In this document: positions 8,519 to 17,067 of the stretch, in pieces
How the letters are laid out: each line of letters begins with the position of its first letter
Numbering within the stretch: position 1 is the first letter of the stretch
NCBI GenBank assembly: GCA_963835135.1
Contig: CAWIEF010000005.1
Location: 620,001 to 684,000 of the forward strand
Direction: 5' to 3'
DNA: 64,000 nucleotides
Origin: JAVVHH01 sp963835135
Lineage (GTDB): Bacteria; Pseudomonadota; Alphaproteobacteria; Acetobacterales; Acetobacteraceae
Program-made: the position numbers and the translations under genes
Notes under the pieces: model-generated
Databases searched by the model: none
What the model was told of the DNA's origin: nothing
Seen by the model: the letters and a program-made list of their open reading frames with translations, nothing else

Positions 8519-9247
8519 ATGCCGATCCCGCACCTCTGCCTGGACACCACCGACAGCACCATGCTCGAGGCCGAGCGGCAGGCCGCGCTTGGGGCACGCG
8601 GGCCTCTCGTCATCTGTGCCCGCGCGCAGACCGGCGGGCAGGGGCGGCATGGCCGTCGGTGGATCTCGCCGCCCGGCAACCTGTACTGGACGATGCTGAT
8701 CGACGATCCGGCCGACCGCCCCCGCGACGCCGGGCTGGCCTTCGCCGCCGGCTTGGCCGTGATCGACGCCGTCTCGGCATTCGGCACGGTCCGCCGGCGC
8801 TTGCAGCTCAAATGGCCGAACGACGTCCTCCTGGACGGCCGCAAGCTTGCGGGAGTGCTCGTGCAGGCCAGCCTCGCCGGCGACGCCGCCCGCATCATCG
8901 TCGGGATCGGCATCAACGTGGCATTCTCGCCAGCCGGCGCCTTGTTCCCGGCAACCTCCCTCAGCGACGCCGGGCTGGGAGCGCCCGACATGGAGCAGCT
9001 GCGCGACACACTGACCGCCGCGTTTCTCGCCCGGCGCGACGAATGGCACCGCTTCGGCCTTGCTCCGCTTCGTGACGCGGTGGCCGCGTGCCTGTATGGT
9101 GTCGGCGAGGACGTCCGGGTGGCTCTGGACCGCGACCGAACGCAGGTGCTGATGGGGATCAATCTCGGCATCGACCCGGCCGGCGCCTTGCGGCTTCGCA
9201 CCGCCGACGGTCTGCAGACGATCGTATCGGGTGATGTGCTGGCCTAG
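8519..9247 (+). CDS. birA: Biotin--[acetyl-CoA-carboxylase] ligase
   Basis: 242 aa class I (monofunctional) biotin protein ligase without the N-terminal repressor HTH. Motifs: DTTDSTMLEAE, the biotinyl-AMP loop GGQGRHGRRW (~residues 38-47), LKWPNDVLLDGRKLAGVL with the catalytic Lys, and GIGINV. A short C-terminal SH3-like domain follows. It activates biotin and attaches it to the carboxylase carrier protein. In many alphaproteobacteria birA follows the nuo genes; here it stands alone before a peroxidase gene. Confidence 0.93.
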   Translation: MPIPHLCLDTTDSTMLEAERQAALGARGPLVICARAQTGGQGRHGRRWISPPGNLYWTMLIDDPADRPRDAGLAFAAGLAVIDAVSAFGTVRRRLQLKWPNDVLLDGRKLAGVLVQASLAGDAARIIVGIGINVAFSPAGALFPATSLSDAGLGAPDMEQLRDTLTAAFLARRDEWHRFGLAPLRDAVAACLYGVGEDVRVALDRDRTQVLMGINLGIDPAGALRLRTADGLQTIVSGDVLA

Positions 9248-9283
9248 ATTGACCAAGGCCGCCGCGCCGCGGATCCTGCAGAC

Positions 9284-9772
9284 ATGACAGTCAACGGCGC
9301 GTTCCGGTTCTCCCTGCCCCGCATCGACGGCGGCACACTCGACTTGGCCGACTTCGCCGGACGTCCACTCCTGATCGTCAACACGGCGTCGAAATGCGGC
9401 TTCACTGGCCAGTATGCCGGGCTCCAGACGCTGTGGGACCGGTATCGCGACCGAGGCCTGGTCGTGATCGGCGTGCCGTCCAATGACTTCGGCCGGCAGG
9501 AGCCCGGGGGTGACCACGAGATCGGCGCATTCTGCCAAAAGAATTACGGCGTCACCTTCCCGTTATCGGCCAAGCTCTCGGTGAGCGGCCAGCGCGCGCA
9601 TCCTCTCTACGATTTTCTAGTCCATCAGGGTGGCCCGTTGTCTCGCCCGCGGTGGAATTTCTACAAATTCGTCATTGGTCCCGACGGTCGAGTATCGGAG
9701 TGGTTTTCAAGCCTGCGCGACCCAGCCTCCTTACGCGTCACACGTGCAATTGAGCGGCTGTTACCTTCGTAA
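9284..9772 (+). CDS. Glutathione peroxidase (Cys type)
   Basis: 162 aa thioredoxin-fold peroxidase. The peroxidatic Cys lies in NTASKCGFT (~residue 37). The Gln of FGRQEPG and the Trp/Asn of RWNFYKFVI complete the catalytic set. The family's usual PCNQF box reads PSNDF, so the second Cys seen in some relatives is absent. It reduces hydroperoxides, probably with thioredoxin or glutathione; gshB lies 4 kb away. Starts 36 bases after birA and has its own downstream hairpin and terminator. Confidence 0.92.
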   Translation: MTVNGAFRFSLPRIDGGTLDLADFAGRPLLIVNTASKCGFTGQYAGLQTLWDRYRDRGLVVIGVPSNDFGRQEPGGDHEIGAFCQKNYGVTFPLSAKLSVSGQRAHPLYDFLVHQGGPLSRPRWNFYKFVIGPDGRVSEWFSSLRDPASLRVTRAIERLLPS

Positions 9773-9865
9773 AATGCGCCTGTTACAACTCAGTCGTGCG
9801 TCTAAATGCCGGCTTTCGGTATTTCGGACTTGCTATTTGCACGCGCCATCTGCATATTGTGCAGC

Positions 9866-9890
9866 GCAGCAAGCGGTTCGCCGCTTCTGC
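9866..9890 (+). other. UUCG-capped hairpin in the gpx 3' region
   Basis: GCAG + AAGCGG, TTCG loop, CCGCTT + CTGC: ten base pairs with one bulged C (9870). It lies in a relatively AT-richer 140-base stretch between the peroxidase stop and the intrinsic terminator at 9913, so it would be part of the transcript's 3' UTR. No function is known from the sequence. Confidence 0.45.
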
Positions 9891-9912
9891 AGGACGTTTC
9901 CTCCCTAAACTT

Positions 9913-9943
9913 GGCGGTGCCCTCGGGCGCCGCCATCTTTTTA
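9913..9943 (+). terminator. Rho-independent terminator after gpx
   Basis: GGCGGTGCCC-TC-GGGCGCCGCC is a ten-pair stem (one G-T pair), followed by ATCTTTTTA. It stops + transcripts of the birA-gpx side. Its U-run overlaps the stop codon of the convergent holA gene. Confidence 0.75.
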
Positions 9944-10951
9944 TCGGGTCGACCGACCCTGCCGCACCAGCGCCGACACCAGCCGCCGGACCAGCAAAAC
10001 ATCCGGGCTCCCCGTTTGTTTGCAGAGGAGTTCGACCCGCCGAGTCTCTCGCATTGCCTGGGCCAACCGCGGCAGGTCCCAGTGACGCAGCGCCCGCGTG
10101 AACTCCGGTAGCCGCTTGAAAAAGACCGGCGGCCGCACGCCCCGCGCGGCGTCCTCCGCCGACGCGCCATCGGCCACCCTACCCCGCGCCGCATGCAGCT
10201 TGGCGAGGTGGCCCAGCACCCCGCGCGCGACCGCCACCGGCGCGGTTCCTTCCGCCAGCGCGCGCTCCAACGCGCGATCCGCAGTCGCCGCATCGCCGGC
10301 CATGGCCGCGAACACGGCGTCGTCGAACGCCACCGCGCCGGCATCGCCGACGCACGCCCGGACGTCGTCCAAGCCGAGCCGCCGCTCATCCCCCGCGTAG
10401 AGGACCAGCTTCTCGATCTCGCCGCCGACGGCCGCCGAGTCGCTCCCCATCCGCTCCGTCACGTAGTGCAGCGCGTCCGGATCCAAGCTGATGCCGGCTG
10501 CGCCCAGGCTCGACGCGATCCGGTCCGACAGCGCCCGCCCCTCCTCCGGGTAGCACGCGATCGCCGCCGCATCCGGCGACGCCTCGACCAGCGCCCGCAA
10601 CTTCGAGCGCGCCGGCAACGCCCCGCCCGCTTCCATCACGACCAGGCTGTCTCCGGCCGCCTTGACCACCGCCTCGGCCGCACCCGCCAACGCGTCCCCG
10701 GCGTCCCGCACCCGCACGACCCGGCGTCCCCCCATCATCGCGATCGCGCTCGCCTCCTCGGCCAGCCGCGCGTGGTCCTCCCGCGCGAGCCACACCACCC
10801 GGAACGGGTCGTCTTTCGCGCCGACCACCGCCTGGGTCAGCGCGTCTGCGCGCTGCCGCACCAGCCCCTCGTCGTCCCCGTGCAGCAGGACGAGTCGAAT
10901 CGGCCCGGGATCGCGTAAGAAGGCCGGCAGCCGTCGCGTGTCGAGCTTCAT
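9941..10951 (-). CDS. holA: DNA polymerase III subunit delta
   Basis: 336 aa. The clamp-loader delta subunit opens the beta clamp. The N-terminal AAA-like domain has RLVLLHGDDEGLVRQRA and an acidic, Arg-rich middle. The middle domain has the YVTERMGSDSAAVGGEIEKLVLYAG stretch typical of HolA, and the C-terminal collar domain follows. The ATG at 10951 overlaps the lptE stop (ATGA), giving the coupled order leuS-lptE-holA that is standard in alphaproteobacteria. Confidence 0.93.
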   Translation of the reverse strand: MKLDTRRLPAFLRDPGPIRLVLLHGDDEGLVRQRADALTQAVVGAKDDPFRVVWLAREDHARLAEEASAIAMMGGRRVVRVRDAGDALAGAAEAVVKAAGDSLVVMEAGGALPARSKLRALVEASPDAAAIACYPEEGRALSDRIASSLGAAGISLDPDALHYVTERMGSDSAAVGGEIEKLVLYAGDERRLGLDDVRACVGDAGAVAFDDAVFAAMAGDAATADRALERALAEGTAPVAVARGVLGHLAKLHAARGRVADGASAEDAARGVRPPVFFKRLPEFTRALRHWDLPRLAQAMRETRRVELLCKQTGSPDVLLVRRLVSALVRQGRSTR

Positions 10952-11466
10952 GCCTGTGTGGGATGGGTCCTGAAGTAGATCGCCAGATCCTGCGTGATAT
11001 GATCGGCCACCGTCGCGGCCAGACGCCGATACGTCGCCGACGTCTCGAGGTCGGCGGCGAAATATTCCTGGTTGTTGATGTTGATGCCGTCCACCGCCCG
11101 AGCGCTTCCGCTGGTCACGATGGTGTTGGCCAGGTCGAGCTTGCGCAGCGTCCACTCCGAGAGGGCGCTGAGCCGGAGCCGGGTGGACGACGTGTCCTGC
11201 TGGATGCCCAGCGCCTCGGCCGCGATGCTCAGTCCGCCAGACAGCTCATAGAGCTTGGCCCCGCTGTCGTCGCTGCCCGCGAGCCGCTGCTGCAGCGCTT
11301 GCCGCAGGAGCTGACCCTGCCGCTCCGACATCACCTTGACGTAGATCGACGCCAGTTCCGGCCCGATGGTACCGCCGTTGGCGCCGAACCGCCCGTATAG
11401 CGGATGAAAGCCGCACCCACCCAACCCAACCGCCGCAGCCGCTACGAGAGATCGCCGTCCGATCAT
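10948..11466 (-). CDS. lptE: LPS-assembly lipoprotein LptE
   Basis: 172 aa. A signal peptide with lipobox LGGC (Cys ~18) is followed by GFHPLYG, the usual start of mature alphaproteobacterial LptE. Conserved positions YELSGGLSIAAEALG and the closing ITQDLAIYF support it. It plugs the LptD barrel and helps deliver LPS to the outer leaflet. Overlaps leuS and holA by four bases on each side. Confidence 0.9.
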   Translation of the reverse strand: MIGRRSLVAAAAVGLGGCGFHPLYGRFGANGGTIGPELASIYVKVMSERQGQLLRQALQQRLAGSDDSGAKLYELSGGLSIAAEALGIQQDTSSTRLRLSALSEWTLRKLDLANTIVTSGSARAVDGININNQEYFAADLETSATYRRLAATVADHITQDLAIYFRTHPTQA

Positions 11467-14075
11467 CCTGCGACCACGAAGTTGACGATCCGGTCCGGCA
11501 CGTAGATCCGCTTGACCAGTCGCTTGCCTGCCAGCAGCCGCGCGACGTTCGGCTCCGCCGCGGCCGCCGCGTAGGCCTCCTCCGCCCCGGTCCCGGGCGG
11601 CAACCCGATCGTCCCGCGCAGCTTGCCGCCGACCTGGACCGCGACCGTAACGGTATCGACCGCGAGCAGCGCAGGATCGGCGACCGGCCAGGCCTGATCG
11701 GCCACCAGCGGCGCCGCCGGGTCGAGCAGATGAGCGATGGCTTCGGCCAGATGCGGCGCCATCGGCGCGATCAGCCGCGCCATGGTCAGCATCGACCGCC
11801 GCCGGGCCGCCACCACCCCGGGCGCCGGGCCGGCCCGTTCCGCCTCGCCCATCGCCCCCGCGAGCTCGTACAGTTTGGCGATGCCGACGTTGATGGCGAA
11901 CGACTCGAGCGCCTCCGTCACGTCGGCAATGGCCCGGTGCGTCGCGCGATCGAGCGCAAGCGCGGCCGCGCTCTCCGCGGGCCCATCATCGAGCTCGTGC
12001 AAAATGGCTTGCGCCATCCGCCACACGCGCTGCATGAACCGTGACGCGCCCGCGACCCCGGCCTCCGTCCACTCGACGTCGCGATCCGGTGGATTGTCCG
12101 ACAGCACGAACCAGCGGGCCGTGTCCGCGCCGTAGCGGTCGATGATCGCACCGGGATCGACCGTGTTCAGCTTGCTCTTGGACATCTTCTCGCTGCGGCC
12201 GACCGTGATCGCGGCGCCGTCCGCAAGCCGCCGCGCTTTGCCGTCGGGCAGCACCTCCACCTCGGTCGGGTAAACCCATGCCCCATCCGGCGCCCGGTAG
12301 GTCTCATGGGTCACCATGCCCTGCGTGAACAGCCCGGCGAACGGTTCGGCGACGGCCACTTCGCCCGTCCTTTGGAGCGCCCGGGTGAAGAATCGGGCGT
12401 AGAGCAGATGCAGGATCGCGTGCTCAATCCCGCCGACATACTGGTCGACCGGCAGCCAATGATCGACCGCCTGCCGCAGCAACGGCTGGTCCGCATGCGG
12501 CGAGCAAAACCGCGCGAAATACCAGGAGCTGTCGACGAATGTGTCCATCGTGTCCGTCTCGCGCTGGGCCGGCGCTCCGCAGGTCGGACACGGCACATGC
12601 TTCCAGGTCGGATGGTGGTCGAGCGGATTGCCAGGCCGGTCGAACGTCACGTCGAGCGGCAGCACCACCGGCAGCGCCGAGTCCGGCACCGGCACCGGAC
12701 CGCAGGCCGTGCAGTGGATGATCGGGATCGGCGCGCCCCAATAGCGCTGGCGGCTGATGCCCCAGTCGCGCAGGCGCCAGTTGACGACGCCCTCGCCCGC
12801 GCCGTCCGCCTCCAGCCGCTCGATCGCGGCGCGCTTGGCCGCCTCGATCTCGAGGCCGTCGAGGAAGCCCGAGTTCACGATCGTGCCCGGCCCCGTGTAG
12901 GCCACGTCGCCCACGCTCTCGGCGCTTGACGACGACACGACCGGGGTCACCGACAAGCCGTATTTGCGGGCGAAGTCGAGGTCGCGCTGATCGTGCGCCG
13001 GGCAGCCGAAGATCGCGCCGGTGCCGTAGTCCATCAACACGAAGTTGGCGATCCAGACCGGAAAGCTGACGTGCGGCAGGAACGGATGCGCGACGCGCAA
13101 CCCGGTGTCGAAGCCGCGCTTCTCCGCCGTCTCGATCGCCGCCTCGCTGGTGCCGAGCGCGCGGCACTCGGCGATGAACTGGGCCGCCGCGGGGTCCGCC
13201 GCGGCCGCGGCGGCGGCGATCGGATGATCGGGCGCCAACGCGACGAAAGACATGCCGAACAGCGTATCGGGCCGCGTCGTGAACACCTCGATCCGGTCGG
13301 AGCGGTCCGTCAGCTCGAAACGCACGCGGGCGCCCTCGCTGCGCCCGATCCAGCGGGCCTGCATCGTGCGCACGCGCTCCGGCCAGCGGTCCAGCTCGCC
13401 GTTGCTCAACGAGGCCAGCAGCTCGGGCGCGTATTGCGTGATGCGGAAGAACCACTGCGCCAGGCGTCGCTTCTCGACCACCGCGCCGGAGCGCCAACCG
13501 CGGCCGTCGATGACCTGCTCGTTGGCCAGCACCGTGCCGTCCACCGGGTCCCAGTTGACGTAGCTCTCGCGGCGGTCGACCAATCCGGCCGCCAGCAGTT
13601 GGAGAAACAGTTTCTGCTGGTGCCCGTAGTACGACGGGTCGCATGTCGCGATCTCGCGCGACCAGTCGAGCGACAGACCCATCCGCTGCAGCTCGCCGCG
13701 CATCGTGTCGATGTTCATCCGGGTCCAGACATCCGGATGGATGTTGCGGTCGCGCGCCGCATTCTCCGCCGGCAGGCCGAACGCGTCCCATCCCATCGGA
13801 TGCATCACCGCATAACCGCGCGCCCGCTTGAACCGGGCGACCACGTCGCCGAGCGCATAGTTGCGCACATGGCCCATGTGGATCTTGCCGCTGGGATACG
13901 GGAACATCTCGAGCACGTAGTATTTCGGCTTGTCCCCGGCTGGGACGTCCTCGGCCCGGAAACACTGCCGCTCGGCCCATGCCGCCTGCCATCGCGGCTC
14001 CGCGGCTCGGAAATCGTATAGCTCGGCCCCGGACGCCGTGCTCGGGCCCGTCGGGCTCGGAACCGTGTCGGGCAC
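11463..14075 (-). CDS. leuS: Leucyl-tRNA synthetase
   Basis: About 870 aa, normal for the family. Class I synthetase: the HIGH-type motif reads HMGH in PSGKIHMGHVRNYALGD (~residue 57), the CP1 editing domain has the TRPDTLFG Thr-rich site, and KMSKS is intact in EKMSKSKLNTVDP. The C-terminal anticodon and LeuS-specific domains follow. A GTG at 14075, 9 bases beyond the DUF3576 stop, gives a start just before the conserved YDFRAAEPRWQAAW. The much longer reading to 14309 runs inside the upstream gene and is not credible. First of the coupled leuS-lptE-holA set. Confidence 0.95.
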   Translation of the reverse strand: MPDTVPSPTGPSTASGAELYDFRAAEPRWQAAWAERQCFRAEDVPAGDKPKYYVLEMFPYPSGKIHMGHVRNYALGDVVARFKRARGYAVMHPMGWDAFGLPAENAARDRNIHPDVWTRMNIDTMRGELQRMGLSLDWSREIATCDPSYYGHQQKLFLQLLAAGLVDRRESYVNWDPVDGTVLANEQVIDGRGWRSGAVVEKRRLAQWFFRITQYAPELLASLSNGELDRWPERVRTMQARWIGRSEGARVRFELTDRSDRIEVFTTRPDTLFGMSFVALAPDHPIAAAAAAADPAAAQFIAECRALGTSEAAIETAEKRGFDTGLRVAHPFLPHVSFPVWIANFVLMDYGTGAIFGCPAHDQRDLDFARKYGLSVTPVVSSSSAESVGDVAYTGPGTIVNSGFLDGLEIEAAKRAAIERLEADGAGEGVVNWRLRDWGISRQRYWGAPIPIIHCTACGPVPVPDSALPVVLPLDVTFDRPGNPLDHHPTWKHVPCPTCGAPAQRETDTMDTFVDSSWYFARFCSPHADQPLLRQAVDHWLPVDQYVGGIEHAILHLLYARFFTRALQRTGEVAVAEPFAGLFTQGMVTHETYRAPDGAWVYPTEVEVLPDGKARRLADGAAITVGRSEKMSKSKLNTVDPGAIIDRYGADTARWFVLSDNPPDRDVEWTEAGVAGASRFMQRVWRMAQAILHELDDGPAESAAALALDRATHRAIADVTEALESFAINVGIAKLYELAGAMGEAERAGPAPGVVAARRRSMLTMARLIAPMAPHLAEAIAHLLDPAAPLVADQAWPVADPALLAVDTVTVAVQVGGKLRGTIGLPPGTGAEEAYAAAAAEPNVARLLAGKRLVKRIYVPDRIVNFVVAG

Positions 14076-14083
14076 GTCGGCCG

Positions 14084-14617
14084 CTACGAGTTCGAGGCGG
14101 TTTGCGAGCGCAACTCCCGCGCCCGCGCGAGCACCTTGTCCTCGATCTCGCCAGCGGTCGACGAGGCGACCGGCTGGTCGACCCAGCGCCCGCCCTGCTC
14201 GATCTGGCGGAACACGTTGATGCGGATCCCGTCGGTGCGGAGCTGGCGGCCGAGAATATAAGCCGTCGCCTTGAAGCGCTCGCCCTGCGCGCCCGGCGGG
14301 GAATACCAATCGGTGATGATGACGCCGCCGAACGGATCGGCCGACGTCAGCGGCATGAACTTCAACGTGTCGAGTGCGGCCCGCCAGAGATAGGCGTTCA
14401 CGCCGAGAGCGCCGCCGCCCTGATCGGATGCGCTGTCGGCGGTCTTGCCGCCGACGCCGAACACCAATCCCTGGTCGCCGCCCAACTTGCCGCGCTCGGG
14501 CCCTCTGGTGCGATAGTCGTTGTACTCGTCGTCCGCCACCGGCCGCGATTTGGTGCAGGCCGAAAGCACGAGGGTCGCGCTCAACACGGCGGCGAGGATG
14601 GCGGCGGGCTTGAACAT
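14084..14617 (-). CDS. DUF3576 lipoprotein
   Basis: 177 aa. Signal peptide with lipobox LSAC (Cys ~20) followed by TKSRP. The body contains NAYLWRAALDTLKFMPL and DPFGGVIITDWY, the core of DUF3576, a family of unknown function found just upstream of leuS in many alphaproteobacteria. Probably anchored to the outer membrane, where the adjacent lptE gene also acts; a role in envelope assembly is inference. ATG at 14617 is chosen; GTG at 14623 adds two residues. Confidence 0.85.
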   Translation of the reverse strand: MFKPAAILAAVLSATLVLSACTKSRPVADDEYNDYRTRGPERGKLGGDQGLVFGVGGKTADSASDQGGGALGVNAYLWRAALDTLKFMPLTSADPFGGVIITDWYSPPGAQGERFKATAYILGRQLRTDGIRINVFRQIEQGGRWVDQPVASSTAGEIEDKVLARARELRSQTASNS

Positions 14618-14702
14618 GTTCACACTAGCTGTTGCGGCGTCTCGGGGGCGCTCGTCTTAACTCGCGTGCCGCCGGGTGCCAAGGGCCGCGCCGTAAGCCA
14701 GC

Positions 14703-14738
14703 CAATAAAGAAGGGGCGGTGGTTGCCCACCGCCCCTT
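14703..14738 (-). terminator. Rho-independent terminator after the porin
   Basis: Perfect 12-bp inverted repeat AAGGGGCGGTGG / CCACCGCCCCTT with a TTGC loop (14711-14738), followed on the minus strand by TCTTTATT. Placed 26 bases beyond the porin stop. Confidence 0.85.
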
Positions 14739-14763
14739 CCATGACTGCGTTGCGATCAGGCTG

Positions 14764-16311
14764 TTACCAGCTGAAGGCAGTTCCCAGCGAAACGGCGCTG
14801 ACCGAGACGTTGTTGCTGAACGGGTTGCCACCCGGCGCCGCGGCCGTCACACCCTGGCCGGTGACGAAGTTGTAGCCAGCCTGCTTGCGCTGACCCCAGA
14901 GAGCCGACAGGAAGACGGACACGCCTGGCGCGAGTGAGTAGGTGCCGCCGGCGGCGATACCCTGCTCGCGACGGTTGCGGCCGAAGAAGGCGTTGCCCAA
15001 GTCGCCCGCGGTCTCGCTGACGAACCAGTGACCACCGACGATGGCCGGGCCGAACGTGTAGGACGCACCGGCGATCCAGGCGTCGCCGGACTTGAAGCCG
15101 CCGGGGACGAGGTTGCCGACCTGACCGTTCCAGCGGCCATACGTGTAGTGACCGCCGACGCTCAGGCCAGCGATCGTAATGGCTGCACCGAAGTCGCCGA
15201 TGCTCGGGCCGTCGTAGTTACGCCGAATGGTCCCGGTGGTCGGATCGTTGTTGAACGGAACGCCGGACTGGTTGTCCATGACGTGGCTGCCGGTGATGTA
15301 GGCGGCCGTCGCGGCGACGCCGACCGGGCCGAACGTGCCGCGATAGCGAAGCAGCGCGTCGAACGTGTTGCGGCGGCGAGCCGACTCGGCATTGACGGGA
15401 GAGGACGACAGGCGGTCGCATCCAGGGCCGGCGACGCTCTGGCCGTTGGCGCCGGCCGCCGCGGTGAACGCACCGTTCGAGTTCAGGAAGTTGGAGCCGA
15501 CGTAGGTGCCGGTGCCGCAGTTGACGTTCACGCTGGTATTGGCCGTGCTGGGCTCATACGAGACGCCGAGGTCGAAGCCGAAGATCGACGGTGACAGATA
15601 GACGATCTTGTTCGTCGTATAGTAGCTGCCGAGGTCGGAGAACGGCCACGCCGGGACGATCGCCTGGCTGAGCAGCGCCGGAAGGTCGCCGTTCCAGCCG
15701 CCGTCGTTGAAGTTTTCGAAGTTGCCGGTCATGTAAAGGCTGGTCGGCTGGTCGGTCGAGCCGAGGCGGACGGTGCCGACGGCGTCGGTGCCGAGGTAGC
15801 CCCACACGCGACGGAAATACAGTGTGCCGCGGGCCGAGTTCTCACCCGAGACGCTGCCGAACGAGCCGTTGCCCGCACCGTGCGCCTGGTCCTGCCGGAT
15901 TTCGAGGCTGGCGCCATACTTCAGGCCGTTCGCGGCGACGCCGTCGAAGCCCGGGTAAAGACGGCCATACTCGCCGAAGCCATAGTTGGACTGCTTGTTG
16001 GTGCCGGTCGCCGTGCCCGTGCCGGTCGCACCCACGGTTCCCGTGGCGGTACCGGCAGCGTTGTTGTCTGCGTCGCGGTCGAACGCGCCGTATGCGTAGA
16101 ACCGCACGCGCCCGTTCAACCGCACGACGACGGTGCCCGGCGTCGGCGCGGAGGCCGACGGCAGCGCAGCGCCGCCCTGATACGTCGTATACGCGGCATT
16201 GGACTGCGTCGGAGCCTGAACCGCAGACCCAGGTGCCTGGGCATTGGCGTCGCTCGCAATCGCTCCCCAGGAGCCCAGACCGGCCACAGTGGCCAGCAGG
16301 AGTTTACGCAT
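14764..16311 (-). CDS. Outer-membrane porin
   Basis: 515 aa. Clear signal peptide MRKLLLATVAGLG...DANAQ, then many alternating hydrophobic/polar strands and a C-terminal aromatic residue (GTAFSW), as in outer-membrane barrels. The mature N-terminus (TVVVRLNGRVRFYAYGAFDRD) resembles Rhodospirillales porins. Residues ~85-100 are a Gly/Thr/Ala low-complexity stretch (GTATGTVGATGTGTATGT), likely a loop. Start at ATG 16311 with a strong GAGGAGGG ribosome site; a longer reading lacks a signal. It has its own promoter region and terminator, so it is monocistronic. Confidence 0.9.
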   Translation of the reverse strand: MRKLLLATVAGLGSWGAIASDANAQAPGSAVQAPTQSNAAYTTYQGGAALPSASAPTPGTVVVRLNGRVRFYAYGAFDRDADNNAAGTATGTVGATGTGTATGTNKQSNYGFGEYGRLYPGFDGVAANGLKYGASLEIRQDQAHGAGNGSFGSVSGENSARGTLYFRRVWGYLGTDAVGTVRLGSTDQPTSLYMTGNFENFNDGGWNGDLPALLSQAIVPAWPFSDLGSYYTTNKIVYLSPSIFGFDLGVSYEPSTANTSVNVNCGTGTYVGSNFLNSNGAFTAAAGANGQSVAGPGCDRLSSSPVNAESARRRNTFDALLRYRGTFGPVGVAATAAYITGSHVMDNQSGVPFNNDPTTGTIRRNYDGPSIGDFGAAITIAGLSVGGHYTYGRWNGQVGNLVPGGFKSGDAWIAGASYTFGPAIVGGHWFVSETAGDLGNAFFGRNRREQGIAAGGTYSLAPGVSVFLSALWGQRKQAGYNFVTGQGVTAAAPGGNPFSNNVSVSAVSLGTAFSW

Positions 16312-16420
16312 CAAACCCTCCTCAAATCGCCGGTGCTCGGCGGATATACAAAGGCCCCGTCCCATCACACCACCACTGCGTCAGTGCAGCACGGGCTCGG
16401 GGTCAGCCAGACCTGACCGG

Positions 16421-16483
16421 AGTATTGCCGCGCCTTTAATCACCTCGCAATCGCGAACCGAGCCCTGCCATGGCAATCGCGAA
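16421..16483 (-). promoter_or_regulatory. Putative porin promoter with 11-bp direct repeats
   Basis: On the minus strand TTGCGA (16445-16450) and AATACT (16421-16426) are 18 bases apart, a plausible sigma-70 promoter giving a ~105-base leader. The same 11-bp word GCAATCGCGAA occurs twice, at 16447-16457 (overlapping the -35) and 16473-16483, spaced 26 bases start to start. That is consistent with an operator, but no regulator can be named. Confidence 0.35.
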
Positions 16484-16500
16484 ACACTGTGGCCGGTCGG

Positions 16501-17067
16501 TTACAGGGGGTGATGCAGCAACGCCCCGATTGCCCCAACCGCGCGGACTGTCCGCGGTAGCCGCCGCACCGACCAGCCGTCCACGCCGCCCAGCGCCGCC
16601 ACGTCGACCGCAGCCCCCCGCGCCATCAGCCCCCAGCGCCATGGCCCCACACCAGCAGCGCCCGGGTGGCTCGAGGTGGCGAAGGCTGGCGAGAGAAACA
16701 CCAGTCCCACCCCCGCCCGCCGTGCACGCAGCAGACCGGGCCGCCCATGTGCCGAGCTTGTGCGGCCCTGCCCGCCCCTTCCCTCGCGCAGATGACGCCC
16801 CGCGTCCGCCGGCAGCGGCCCGGCCCCCGCCACCGTCAGGGCCAATCGCCGCGCCCGGCACACGCGGGCCACCTGTCGCACCAGCGCCGCCCGCTCTGGT
16901 GCCGCGTCATGGCGGAGCACCACCCCGCACAGCCCGGCCGGCAGCGCCCGCACCGCGGCGACGACGTCGTCCATCCGCGCCGGGTCGGTGAACAGCCACA
17001 GCGGCGGCGTGCTCGCGCCGCGTCGCGCCTTGACCGCGCGCCCCCACGCGACAAGCCTATGATCCAT
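16501..17067 (-). CDS. Thiamine-phosphate synthase-like (ThiE/TenI) protein
   Basis: 188 aa. It has LWLFTDPARMDD at the N-terminus, GVVLRHD, and C-terminal GLVFLSPAFATSSHPGA, the pattern of the short ThiE/TenI proteins of alphaproteobacteria. The canonical ThiE phosphate-binding and pyrophosphate residues are only partly recognisable, so enzymatic activity is uncertain. No other thiamine genes or TPP riboswitch are present. The ATG at 17067 shares two bases with the divergent yggS start; a downstream GTG could be used instead. Confidence 0.7.
   Translation of the reverse strand: MDHRLVAWGRAVKARRGASTPPLWLFTDPARMDDVVAAVRALPAGLCGVVLRHDAAPERAALVRQVARVCRARRLALTVAGAGPLPADAGRHLREGRGGQGRTSSAHGRPGLLRARRAGVGLVFLSPAFATSSHPGAAGVGPWRWGLMARGAAVDVAALGGVDGWSVRRLPRTVRAVGAIGALLHHPL

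Noticed and set aside
14076..14309. N-terminal extension of leuS
   Set aside because: It overlaps the DUF3576 lipoprotein gene out of frame and lacks family similarity; leuS is taken from GTG 14075.
16501..17067. TPP riboswitch before the ThiE-like gene
   Set aside because: The upstream sequence is the yggS coding region; no THI-box motif is visible.
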